NCBI GenBank assembly: GCA_009916335.1
Contig: SAAR01000101.1
Coordinates: forward strand, 1-10,678
DNA length: 10,678 bases
Direction: 5' to 3'
DNA from: Erysipelotrichia bacterium
Lineage (GTDB): Bacteria; Bacillota_I; Bacilli_A; Erysipelotrichales; Erysipelotrichaceae
The notes beneath the pieces were generated by a model. That model did no database searches and was not told the DNA's origin. It saw only the letters and a list, made by a program, of their open reading frames with translations. The position numbers were made by a program, and so were the translations under genes. This document shows, in pieces, positions 1-6,444 of this stretch (the stretch's first letter is position 1; every line of letters begins with the position of its first letter).

Positions 1-1
1 A

Positions 2-111
2 CTTCTATAAAACTGTTTCTAATATACAACTAAATAACTGTTTTTATTATTGAGACAACTCAAATATCTCATCAAAAAATTTCATAATTTATGACTTCTA
101 TAAAACTGTTT
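2..111 (+). repeat. Iterons upstream of rep (three copies)
   Basis: Three direct copies of a 17-bp repeat lie at 2-18 (cttctataaaactgttt), 27-43 (diverged in the left half) and 95-111 (identical to the first). The CTGTTT right half is invariant. The third copy ends 13 bases before the rep start, next to a CATAAT -10-like box (83-88). Rep binding there would be expected to repress its own transcription, as in iteron plasmids; this is inference. The array probably continues to the left of the window. Confidence 0.75.
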
Positions 112-124
112 AAAAGGTTTGATT

Positions 125-970
125 TTGGCAAAAAAGAAAAAACGCAATATAGGCAAAGTCTTTATACATAACAATCTTATTGAAGCACACTATACAAATT
201 TGGGGTCATTAGAATCCAAACTATTGGTAGTCGTGGCTTTTTTCTTTCAACAACAACAAGCCAAACAAACAGTACAGACAAATTTTGTAAGTTTTGAACT
301 TGATGACCTCGCTGACTATTTGAGAATTGAAAGAAACAACTTTCCCTATTTAAGAGAGCGCATAAGAAACATTCAAAGTGCTTTCATAAGTTATACAAAT
401 GAACATGAGCAGTGGGAGCAAGACATTCCTCTATTTGAGCCCCCAAAATATCACTTTCACAAAGATGGAGACAAAAAGCAATTTTATAAAGTTGATTTTC
501 AGATCCATGAAAAATTAACACCCTACTTCTTAGATCTTGGCAAAAAAAGTGAGTCTCTTATTAAAACAAGAACGTTCACACAGATTGAGGGATCTACCCC
601 TTTAGATTTTTCATCCAAATACACATTGCCACTATATCTATTAATGAAAAAAATTGAGAACCAGACTTTTAAAATGGTATCATATGAATTAGCTGAGTTA
701 CAAAGTATTGTCGGTAGTAAATATCCGACATGGCAAAAATTTAGAGATAATGTTTTAGAAATATCATTCAAAGAAATAAATATCATCAGCGAGATTTGGT
801 GTGAATATACTCCTAAGACTGAGAAGCTTAGTGGAGAGCGTGGCAGACCTAAAGTAATTGGCGTAACTTTCAAAATGGGTATGAAAGAAGCGTATAAAAA
901 TAAAAAAGATGCTGCTAAACGAATTTTGAAATTTAAAAAGGATTTCAACCAGAATGAAGAGGAAAAGTAG
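125..970 (+). CDS. rep: Plasmid replication initiator, Rep_3 (RepB/RepE-like) family
   Basis: A 281-aa initiator that should bind the iterons and open the plasmid origin. Its two-part layout fits Rep_3 proteins. An N-terminal winged-helix region (about 15-135) starts with a basic stretch (KKKKRN) and contains FELDDLADYLRIE. A second winged helix (about 163-250) has the characteristic run SSKYTLPLYLLMKK, then KYPTWQKFRDNVLEISFKEIN, then GRPKVIGVTFK. The C-terminus is highly charged and Lys-rich. The chosen start is TTG at 125, because AAGG at 114-117 lies 7 bases upstream; an in-frame TTG at 119 is too close to that site. Iterons immediately before and after the gene support the call. Length is within the usual 230-320 aa. 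The family is confident; host range and exact plasmid group cannot be told from sequence alone. Confidence 0.88.
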   Translation: MAKKKKRNIGKVFIHNNLIEAHYTNLGSLESKLLVVVAFFFQQQQAKQTVQTNFVSFELDDLADYLRIERNNFPYLRERIRNIQSAFISYTNEHEQWEQDIPLFEPPKYHFHKDGDKKQFYKVDFQIHEKLTPYFLDLGKKSESLIKTRTFTQIEGSTPLDFSSKYTLPLYLLMKKIENQTFKMVSYELAELQSIVGSKYPTWQKFRDNVLEISFKEINIISEIWCEYTPKTEKLSGERGRPKVIGVTFKMGMKEAYKNKKDAAKRILKFKKDFNQNEEEK

Positions 971-1028
971 CTTCTAAATCCCTGTTTTTAAAAACTATTT
1001 TTCTGTTCTTAATTCTACAAAGCTGTTT
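971..1028 (+). repeat. Iterons downstream of rep (three copies, ~21-bp phasing)
   Basis: Copies of the rep-upstream repeat follow the rep stop codon directly: 971-987 (cttctaaatccctgttt), a degenerate one at 992-1008, and 1012-1028 (attctacaaagctgttt, 14 of 17 matches to the upstream copy). Starts are 21 and 20 bp apart, so they lie on one face of the helix, typical of origin iterons bound by a Rep_3 initiator. Confidence 0.7.
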
Positions 1029-1253
1029 TTATTAGTTATTCACCCTATTCTTTAAATGTCCTAAATACCGCTTTTCATTAAATAAAACTTACAAGTTATT
1101 CACATGCAACAAATTATCTCTTTAGAAAGACTTTTTAGAAATCCTTCTAACTTTTTTTCACATAATATTTTAAGTTAAACATTCATCTTACTAAATTTAA
1201 AACATACTAATAGCCAACATTAATACTTTTTTATGGTAGTTATTTTATTCTTC

Positions 1254-1315
1254 TTTGCATTTATGCACGAATTATGCTAATATTTCTTAAATCGTGCAAA
1301 TTATACACGGAAGGA
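1254..1315 (+). promoter_or_regulatory. Candidate parAB operator/promoter and RBS
   Basis: TGCACGA (1264-1270) and TCGTGCA (1292-1298) form a perfect 7-bp inverted repeat 21 bp apart. Related half-sites occur around it: TTTGCAT at 1254-1260, and TTATACACGG at 1301-1310 resembling TTATGCACGA at 1261-1270. GGAAGGA (1309-1315) is a strong RBS 6 bases before the parA ATG. ParA proteins with an N-terminal helix-turn-helix, like this one, commonly repress their own operon, so this is the natural operator. No clear -35/-10 pair could be assigned. Confidence 0.5.
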
Positions 1316-1321
1316 ACAAAA

Positions 1322-2365
1322 ATGGACTATTTAAGTGTAAAAGATATTGCAACCAAGATTGGTTTAGATGAATCAAGCGTTAGAAGAAAAATTCATGCAA
1401 ATGAAATTCCAGCTCTTAAAAAATCTAAATCCTTTTTTACTACAGAAAAAGCTCTTGAATATTTTAGTTTTATTGAAGAGCAAAAAAAAGCTCTATTAAA
1501 ATTACAAAGAGAGCCCATCACAATTAGTGTGGTCAATCATAAAGGTGGCTGTTCTAAAACTACAACTGCTTATACTCTTGCTGGTACGCTAGTTTCACTT
1601 GGAAACAAAGTACTTGTCATTGACACAGATCCGCAAGGAAACTGCTCTCAAACAAGTTTGGAAGCAAATGTTTCAGAAGACGGAATTATCTTACCTTTTG
1701 AAAACACTATCAAAGACATTTTACTTGAGAAAAAACGTAATGGTAAGCTTTCACAAAATATAATCGATAAATCAATTCGCCCTTCTCTCTTTGGCTATGA
1801 TATCATTCCTTGTGATCTTACGTTAAATGCGATTTTACAAGAAATTGAAACGTCATCTTTTAAAGAGGTACTATTAAAAGAATCAATTAAAGAATTTGAG
1901 AATAATTACGATTACATCGTAATAGACACGCCTCCTAATCTTGGTTTTTCTATGATAGCTCCACTTACAGCCAGTGATTATGTTATCTTAGTTACAACCC
2001 CTGACCCTTATAGTATTATTGGTATTGAGCAAACTATAGACGTAATTAATTCTGTAAAACGACAAAATTCAGTACTCTCAAACCCTAAAAAAACAGAGAT
2101 TTTAGGAATTGTTATTAGTAGGGTAAAAGGTAGCACAAAAGTAGCAAAACACTTTATTGAGACTTTAACAGAATTCGCAAAATCTCTAAAAGTGAGAGTT
2201 TTTGAAGAAGTCATAGCAGAAAATATCAAAATTCCTGAGACTCAAGCACTTCAAAAAATGATTACTGAATATGATCCTCTATCCTTAACATCGTTGGCTT
2301 ACTTTAACATCACACTTACTGTTGATGAAGTCGTTAAAAAAGCCCGCCTGAAAGCCAAATTATAA
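1322..2365 (+). CDS. parA: ParA partition ATPase with N-terminal helix-turn-helix
   Basis: A 347-aa ParA/Soj-type ATPase that binds DNA non-specifically when ATP-bound and moves ParB-parS complexes to segregate the plasmid. Residues 1-45 (DYLSVKDIATKIGLDESSVR and following) form a MerR/excisionase-like HTH, as in autoregulating type Ia-like ParAs. The deviant Walker A KGGCSKTT is at 74-81 with its signature lysine, motif DTDPQGN at 101-107, and Walker B YIVIDTPPN at 198-206. The ATG at 1322 is preferred over an in-frame ATG at 1274, because it follows GGAAGGA and because 1274 would run through the operator repeats. ParB starts 9 bases after the stop, so the two are cotranscribed. Confidence in function is high; self-repression is inferred from the extra domain and the upstream repeats. 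Confidence 0.93.
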   Translation: MDYLSVKDIATKIGLDESSVRRKIHANEIPALKKSKSFFTTEKALEYFSFIEEQKKALLKLQREPITISVVNHKGGCSKTTTAYTLAGTLVSLGNKVLVIDTDPQGNCSQTSLEANVSEDGIILPFENTIKDILLEKKRNGKLSQNIIDKSIRPSLFGYDIIPCDLTLNAILQEIETSSFKEVLLKESIKEFENNYDYIVIDTPPNLGFSMIAPLTASDYVILVTTPDPYSIIGIEQTIDVINSVKRQNSVLSNPKKTEILGIVISRVKGSTKVAKHFIETLTEFAKSLKVRVFEEVIAENIKIPETQALQKMITEYDPLSLTSLAYFNITLTVDEVVKKARLKAKL

Positions 2366-2374
2366 GGATTTTAA

Positions 2375-3247
2375 ATGTCAGATTTTAAAAAAGCAATGGA
2401 AAAAAAAGGAACTCTCGTTGGAAATCGCCTTGCGAATTCTGATGAAGCCCTTGGAGTAAATTTTAAAGACTTAGATAACGTTATTTTAGCGGACATAAAA
2501 ATCGACTCGCTTCGAGAAAATCCTCATCAGCCACGTACGTCTATGGACCAAGAAAAATTAGAAGAACTTAAAAACAGTATTTTAGAAAGAGATCTTTTAC
2601 AGCCTATTATTGTGCGCCCTCTTCCTGAAAACCCAAAGCTTTTTCAGATCATTGCTGGACATAGACGTACTGCTGCTATGAAGTTATTAGGACGAAATAG
2701 TATTCCAGCACTTATTATGAAAAGTGATTCAAGAGATTTAAAAATCGACGCTCTTATTGAAAATATACAAAGAGTTGATCTTTCACCCCTTGATGAAGCG
2801 TTAGCAATTAAAGAGATAATTAGTGACTCTGGCATGAAACAGCAAGATGTCGCTAAGATGTTGGGTAAATCAAAAACTTATGTCTCACAAGCTCTCAAAA
2901 TTGCTTCGATGTCGCCAGATGTCATTCAAAAAATTAAAGAGGGTAAATCTTTATCAGTGTCAATTCTTTCTGAGATTAGCTATATTGAAGATACCGCTTT
3001 ACAAAATAAAGTTTTTGACAAAGTGTATGATAATAACCTTAGTAGGGAAGAGACCAGAAAACTCATAGCATTATCTCAATCACCAAAAGAAGAAAAAGTG
3101 AAAGAGAAAAAAGTAAATGAACCTTTTGAATATCGTAGAAACAAAAAAAATATCACTTTCAAATTAGATCTTACAAACATCGATGGAAAGAAAAAAGCAA
3201 TTATTGAGTTAGAAGCACTTCTTTTGGATTTAAAAAGTAGTTTGTAG
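2375..3247 (+). CDS. parB: ParB/Spo0J-family centromere-binding protein
   Basis: A 290-aa ParB CTPase-clamp family protein that loads at parS and stimulates ParA. The N-terminal ParB/sulfiredoxin-like domain (about 38-135) shows ENPHQPR (48-54), the AGHRRTAAMKLLG box (94-106, normally part of the CTP-binding site) and IENIQRVDLSPLDEA (128-142). The central HTH is at about 153-176 (GMKQQDVAKMLGKSKTYVSQ). A Lys/Glu-rich linker (235-260) leads to a short C-terminal segment (260-290) of the kind that dimerises. The RBS TAAGGA overlaps the parA stop. All core motifs are intact. Which DNA it recognises is unknown; see the GTTTC/GAAAC palindrome at its 3' end and the repeat cluster near 4240-4290. 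Confidence 0.93.
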   Translation: MSDFKKAMEKKGTLVGNRLANSDEALGVNFKDLDNVILADIKIDSLRENPHQPRTSMDQEKLEELKNSILERDLLQPIIVRPLPENPKLFQIIAGHRRTAAMKLLGRNSIPALIMKSDSRDLKIDALIENIQRVDLSPLDEALAIKEIISDSGMKQQDVAKMLGKSKTYVSQALKIASMSPDVIQKIKEGKSLSVSILSEISYIEDTALQNKVFDKVYDNNLSREETRKLIALSQSPKEEKVKEKKVNEPFEYRRNKKNITFKLDLTNIDGKKKAIIELEALLLDLKSSL

Positions 3248-3267
3248 TTTCGCCAGCGAAACTTTTA
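3246..3267 (+). terminator. Rho-independent terminator of parAB, possibly also parS-like
   Basis: A perfect 8-bp inverted repeat AGTTTCGC/GCGAAACT (3246-3253 and 3256-3263) overlaps the parB stop and runs into TTTTATTA, a terminator shape. Its outer arms, GTTTC and GAAAC, equal those of the canonical parS (TGTTTCACGTGAAACA) but with a 6-bp instead of a 4-bp centre. Confidence 0.6.
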
Positions 3268-3271
3268 TTAA

Positions 3272-3336
3272 AAACAGTAAATTAGAAGCGACCAAAGCCT
3301 AGAAAATGTCGTTAGTGCGCTTCTAAAAAACTGTTT
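3272..3336. repeat. Two rep iterons in inverted orientation downstream of parB
   Basis: The iteron occurs once on the minus strand (3272-3288, aaacagtaaattagaag) and once on the plus strand (3320-3336, cttctaaaaaactgttt). The match extends two bases into the spacer (GAAGCG/CGCTTC), so the pair forms a large inverted repeat. It lies more than 2 kb from the rep-proximal iterons. It may be an incompatibility/handcuffing site or a second origin element. Confidence 0.65.
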
Positions 3337-3361
3337 AAATATAATTGATTTGAGGCTTTTC

Positions 3362-4009
3362 TCATGTAGAATTCGTAAAATCTAACACTGCTCTAATTGA
3401 AAGTAGGGGAGGGCAATAAAACCTTTTATCCTCTTTTTGAAGGCGCTCTCTAAAATTTTGAACCTCACAATTTAAAATCATCTGATCTTTACCAACAATA
3501 GCGTTTAATGCTATCAAATCTTGTTGTAATAAGTGAATTGATGGATTACGCACTATTTTGCTAAGCAAGTAGGGTAGTGTGCCTTTAAATCGTTGCACAT
3601 CCCATAGCGATGCAAGAAGCAATATGATTTCTAAAGCATCCTTGTTTACATGTAAAATATCGTGATACGGTTCATCAAAAAAACCTTTACTCATAGGATC
3701 AAAGAGGGGAGGGAGTTCATATAACGGTTTACTTGCTGCTTGCTTTTTAACGTTGATTAAATCAATCATTTGCTTAGCACAGTCATATCCAACAAAGAAT
3801 ACGCCTTTATCTTCTTTATTTTGTATCTTAGAGTACGAAAAGATGCAAAACCTATCTTTAAGCTCTCCACAACATCCAGTCTTTTTTTGTCCTGGTATTA
3901 GCTTGAGATAGGCTAGGGGAGTTAGGAAAAATTCAGCAATAATTTTTTCTTTTTTTTCACCATAGCAGTCGTTACCCCAAGAGAGTATTTGAGTATCTTT
4001 ACATTCCAT
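3362..4009 (-). CDS. Hypothetical 215-aa protein with a Cys-containing N-terminal domain
   Basis: Not recognised as a named family. The N-terminal half has GCCGEL (45-50), then a stretch with INKED-type spacing, IQNKEDKGVFFVGYDCAK (62-79), with cysteines at 46, 47, 55 and 77. The pattern 'C..CG, about 20 residues, I.N, VG..C' recalls small zinc-binding domains in plasmid and phage hypothetical proteins, but one cysteine pair is not in a clean CxxC, so metal binding is only a guess. The C-terminal half (120-210) looks helical and has no signal peptide or TM segment. The ATG at 4009 is the only possible start because an in-frame stop lies just upstream; the RBS is weak. It faces parB and is probably transcribed from the extended -10 box at 4168-4176. 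Confidence 0.7.
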   Translation of the reverse strand: MECKDTQILSWGNDCYGEKKEKIIAEFFLTPLAYLKLIPGQKKTGCCGELKDRFCIFSYSKIQNKEDKGVFFVGYDCAKQMIDLINVKKQAASKPLYELPPLFDPMSKGFFDEPYHDILHVNKDALEIILLLASLWDVQRFKGTLPYLLSKIVRNPSIHLLQQDLIALNAIVGKDQMILNCEVQNFRERLQKEDKRFYCPPLLSIRAVLDFTNST

Positions 4010-4104
4010 ACTTTAAATCTTATATACATGCCTAGTATAAAAGCAGGAAAAAGAATAAATCCTGCAAGAAAAAGTGCTATCAGGAAAACAGCACCACTGG
4101 CCAT
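3922..4104 (-). CDS. Possible small membrane protein (60 aa) overlapping the downstream gene
   Basis: From the ATG at 4104 this frame encodes one strongly hydrophobic segment (residues 2-28, starting ASGAVFLIALFLAGF) followed by a basic tail with five consecutive lysines, a plausible single-pass inner-membrane topology. It lies just downstream of a good leftward promoter and overlaps the start of the 215-aa gene by 88 bases in another frame, which could allow translational coupling. Against it: no clear RBS, a C-terminal third that reads like an overlapped frame, and no recognisable family. The same frame extends upstream to a TTG at 4230, but that lies before the likely transcription start. 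Confidence 0.25.
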   Translation of the reverse strand: MASGAVFLIALFLAGFILFPAFILGMYIRFKVWNVKILKYSLGVTTAMVKKKKKLLLNFS

Positions 4105-4167
4105 ATCTTGGCTACTTATACACCATCTAGGGCTAAAATCATCATTATGAAAAGATTTGAAGAAAAT

Positions 4168-4176
4168 ATTATAGCA
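4168..4176 (-). promoter_or_regulatory. Leftward extended -10 promoter
   Basis: On the minus strand this reads TGCTATAAT, an exact extended -10 (TGnTATAAT), placing a start site near 4161, about 57 bases before the 60-aa frame and 150 before the 215-aa gene. No -35 is evident, as is common in Campylobacterota. A second minus-strand TATAAT at 4253-4258 lies inside the TGTTGATT repeat cluster. Confidence 0.5.
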
Positions 4177-4236
4177 TGAGACTGTTATTAATTTATTTGA
4201 AAAACAAGCTTTTTTGCGAAATATTTTCAATTACAA

Positions 4237-4291
4237 TGTTGATTTTCTGTTGATTATAGGTGTTGATTTTTTATAGGATAATCAACACCTA
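4237..4291. repeat. TGTTGATT repeat cluster with a 12-bp inverted repeat
   Basis: TGTTGATT occurs three times in direct orientation (4237-4244, 4248-4255, 4261-4268) and once inverted (AATCAACA, 4280-4287). The last two lie in a perfect 12-bp inverted repeat, TAGGTGTTGATT (4257-4268) and AATCAACACCTA (4280-4291), with an 11-base centre. A minus-strand TATAAT overlaps the cluster. This is the architecture of a cooperative protein-binding site: operator, centromere or recombinase arm sites. The binding protein is unknown. Confidence 0.6.
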
Positions 4292-4339
4292 ATTGTATTT
4301 AAAGTGCTTATTTCATCGGACTGATAAATATATAAAAAC

Positions 4340-4520
4340 CCTTCGACCAAAACGGTGAAAAATAGAATTTTACTCAAAAGTTATGCTACGATTATGGCTT
4401 CAAGTGTGTTACCGACTTTACGGTTAGGATGTTATTTCGATCCTCTAAGGAATAATAGCCTCAAAAATGAGAGAGGTCATGTCACAGGCATGTGCGCTAT
4501 CTTGCTAGCGCTGGTAAAAC
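4340..4520. other. Hairpin-rich noncoding block, nature unknown
   Basis: No convincing gene was found in 4292-4696. Within it, 4340-4520 can form several stems: AGGAT/ATCCT around 4428-4446, CCTC/GAGG around 4459-4476, and GCGCTA (4494-4499)/TAGCGC (4506-4511) with a 6-base loop. It is visibly more GC-rich than the AT-rich flank at 4520-4690. On the minus strand, ACCGTTTTGGT at about 4349-4359 is followed within about seven bases by five Ts, which could be a leftward terminator. Candidates are a structured RNA, an oriT or single-strand origin, or a transposon-end remnant. The 90-aa plus-strand frame here (4355-4627) does not look like a protein. Confidence 0.35.
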
Positions 4521-4629
4521 TAAATATTTTTCGCAAGCGGCATATACCAAAAGCAAATACAAGCTTTCAAAAAAATGTACACGATATTCAACATTTTTTA
4601 GCTATTGTTATCTTGTCAATATATTAATA

Positions 4630-4697
4630 TAACATTAAAATATATTTTATAACAATATGTTAGTTATTAATTGTGTTTTTGTGTTATAATGCTTCTA
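4630..4697 (+). promoter_or_regulatory. Promoter/operator of the AbiE-like pair, giving a leaderless mRNA
   Basis: TGTTATAAT at 4682-4690 is a perfect extended -10. The first good ATG begins only 7 bases later (4697), where transcription should start, so the mRNA would be leaderless. Upstream are a 12-bp palindrome AAAATATATTTT (4637-4648) and a TAACAT (4630-4635)/ATGTTA (4657-4662) inverted pair, plausible operator elements for the autoregulating AbiEi-type product. Confidence 0.6.
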
Positions 4698-5698
4698 TGA
4701 ATAATCTATTAAACCGTTTAAATAACTATTTTTATCTTGATGCCAAACTTAAAGAATTCTCCTCTGCCATCCTAAAAGGAGTTCCTCTTGGTATAAAGAG
4801 TCAATATCACATGCATCTTCTTAGTATATCTCAGATAGATTGCCTGGTGTTAGAGACCCATCAACAGGTATCTATTAATGCCCTACGAAAGCATCTCGAC
4901 CTGTTTGATCAAGCACTGCATATGCCGTGTCTTCTTTATATCCCGCATATTAAACAATCTTTTCAACGTTTTTTATTGGAAAACCGTATTGCGTTTGCAA
5001 CCAAAGATAGTCTCTATTTCCCTCAGCTTCTTATTCATCTGAAAGAGGGTAATGTCAAAGAATCGCGTCTTCATAAGAATAAAAGACTCTCTAAACTCGC
5101 TCAAATGATTTTGACATACTCGCTAGTAAAACAGATAAATACTATTGAAATCGATGTGTGTGCCCGTCAATTTAATGTCACAAAAATGAGTGCAGGGCGG
5201 TCATTAAATGAATTGCATGCCTTTGGCTTTATGACATTACAGAGCATGGCTCGTAAAAAAATCTATTCGCTTTCATCTACCATTGATTTAGATATGCTGC
5301 TTGGTGCTTGTAAGAGCCCGTTTGATGAAACATGCTATATCCGTCCGCAAGATATTCAATGGTTTGATTCACGGATGCCATCTTCGTATACGGCATTATC
5401 ACATTATGCCAATATCGTTACCACGCAATCGTGTTATGCCATTGAAAAAGACCATTTCCAAACCATTGTAAAAAATCATCATATTAAAACATTTGATGAG
5501 CGCTATGATCATGACATGATTGCGCTGGAATTGTGGCATTTTAACCCTATGTTGATTCAGCAAAATTATGTCGATCCGCTTTCATTGTATCTAAACCTTA
5601 AGGATAAGATTGATCCTGAGGATACAAGAGTATTAGATGCGGTATCGACTTTAGAAGAAATGATTCAAGGATTACTACGTGATACAAGGTCTCACTAA
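4697..5698 (+). CDS. AbiEi-like winged-helix regulator (type IV antitoxin candidate)
   Basis: A 333-aa cytoplasmic protein with a winged-helix domain at about 131-190 (KLAQMILTYSL, then VCARQFNVTKMSAGRSLNEL as recognition region, then a KKIYSL wing). Residues 74-117 (MPCLLYIPHIKQSFQRFLLE, then DSLYFPQLLIHLKE) resemble a segment of MarR/AbiEi-type regulators that accompany nucleotidyltransferase toxins (established association, remembered rather than searched). It overlaps the toxin-like gene by 20 bases. In AbiE systems the AbiEi protein represses the operon and neutralises toxicity without necessarily binding the toxin. The ATG at 4697 is preferred over a TTG at 4673, because the TTG lies upstream of and reads through the -10 box. 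The regulator call is good; the antitoxin role rests on its neighbour. Confidence 0.75.
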   Translation: MNNLLNRLNNYFYLDAKLKEFSSAILKGVPLGIKSQYHMHLLSISQIDCLVLETHQQVSINALRKHLDLFDQALHMPCLLYIPHIKQSFQRFLLENRIAFATKDSLYFPQLLIHLKEGNVKESRLHKNKRLSKLAQMILTYSLVKQINTIEIDVCARQFNVTKMSAGRSLNELHAFGFMTLQSMARKKIYSLSSTIDLDMLLGACKSPFDETCYIRPQDIQWFDSRMPSSYTALSHYANIVTTQSCYAIEKDHFQTIVKNHHIKTFDERYDHDMIALELWHFNPMLIQQNYVDPLSLYLNLKDKIDPEDTRVLDAVSTLEEMIQGLLRDTRSH

Positions 5699-6428
5699 AT
5701 TTCAAACACATTTTCAAGATTTCTCAGATGATTATGTCATTATCGGTGGCCTTGCAACGGCACTTTTGATGGACGATTATGGTTTTTTAGCGCGTGCTAC
5801 CAAAGATATTGATTTGGTGGTGATCGCAAAAGAGAATGAGGTATTTCTAAAACGTCTGCTTGAATTTATTAAGGTTGCAGGTTATCAGACCAAACAGCGA
5901 ACCGATAATGATTCAAGACATAATTTGTTTCGTTTTTTAAACAGTGAGAATAAAGAGTACCCTGAACAAATTGAGCTTTTTGCGATACATGATCCTGATT
6001 CCGTGTTGCTTCAAGACCAATATATTATTCCGATAGAGACTCCGGAGTATTATCGTTATTTATCAGCTATTTTATTAGATTCTGAATATTATTCCCTGCT
6101 CATAGAGCAGACAACAATGGTTGACGGGTTGCATATCGCAACTTCTGAAGCATTGATCCTTCTTAAAATGCATGCCCACTTGAATCTAATAGAGAGTCCA
6201 CATCATTACGATAACAAACATTTAAAAGATGTGATCAAGTTATCAGCATTGCTGGAAGAAGACTCACGAGTTACACTTTTAGGTAGACCCAAAGAAGATT
6301 TTACACGGTTTATGCCATTATTAGAGCAAGAAGATCCCAAAAAAATCAAACAGATTTTAGCCAGTATGAATGTTCACAATTTAAATAAAGATGCTGTTCT
6401 TGGAATCCTGACATCTGTGTATCAGTGA
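5679..6428 (+). CDS. AbiEii-like nucleotidyltransferase (type IV toxin candidate)
   Basis: A 249-aa nucleotidyltransferase-fold protein. Motif I is intact: IIGGLATALL (21-30) followed by TKDIDLVV (41-48), supplying GG and the D43-x-D45 metal ligands. Later motifs fit AbiEii: a lysine in ALILLKMHAH (K163) and an aspartate in KHLKDVIKL (D184). AbiEii-type toxins such as MenT transfer nucleotides to tRNA ends; the substrate here is unknown. The start is GTG at 5679, with a perfect AAGGA at 5667-5671 and 7-base spacing, inside the end of the regulator gene, so translation is probably coupled. With the upstream regulator it forms a likely phage-defence or plasmid-stabilising module. All expected catalytic residues appear present. 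Confidence 0.82.
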   Translation: MIQGLTKFQTHFQDFSDDYVIIGGLATALLMDDYGFLARATKDIDLVVIAKENEVFLKRLLEFIKVAGYQTKQRTDNDSRHNLFRFLNSENKEYPEQIELFAIHDPDSVLLQDQYIIPIETPEYYRYLSAILLDSEYYSLLIEQTTMVDGLHIATSEALILLKMHAHLNLIESPHHYDNKHLKDVIKLSALLEEDSRVTLLGRPKEDFTRFMPLLEQEDPKKIKQILASMNVHNLNKDAVLGILTSVYQ

Positions 6429-6444
6429 AGTTGTGCATTTAAAA

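Larger units (their letters stand above)
971..1321. other. Probable origin of replication (oriV): iterons, DnaA boxes, AT-rich DNA
   Basis: This 350-base gene-free stretch between rep and parA begins with the phased iterons. Next come two same-strand DnaA-box-like nonamers 60 bp apart: TTATTCACC (1036-1044) and TTATTCACA (1096-1104, an exact match to TTATNCACA). A very AT-rich region from about 1105 to 1250 is a plausible duplex-unwinding element. It contains a small AT-rich stem (TTAGAA/TTCTAA, 1135-1150) followed by seven Ts, possibly a weak rep terminator. The end nearest parA holds that gene's regulatory repeats. Iterons, DnaA boxes and AT-rich DNA next to a Rep_3 gene are the standard parts of an iteron plasmid origin; function is inferred. 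Confidence 0.65.

Noticed and set aside
2..111. CRISPR array from repeated cttctataaaactgttt
   Set aside because: The copies are irregularly spaced (25 and 68 bp), are diverged, and recur around rep and parB. They fit Rep iterons, not a repeat-spacer array, and there are no cas genes.
523..948. 141-aa minus-strand frame inside rep
   Set aside because: It lies wholly opposite the well-supported Rep_3 coding region, has no RBS or promoter, and has no family resemblance.
4425..4448. tRNA T-loop-like TTCGATC
   Set aside because: The flanking bases do not form a 5-bp T stem and no acceptor, D or anticodon arm could be placed around it.
4355..4627. 90-aa plus-strand open frame
   Set aside because: It starts without a proper RBS, its composition does not look like a folded protein, and it runs across several strong stems and then AT-rich DNA. 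It is better explained as a chance frame over a structured noncoding block.
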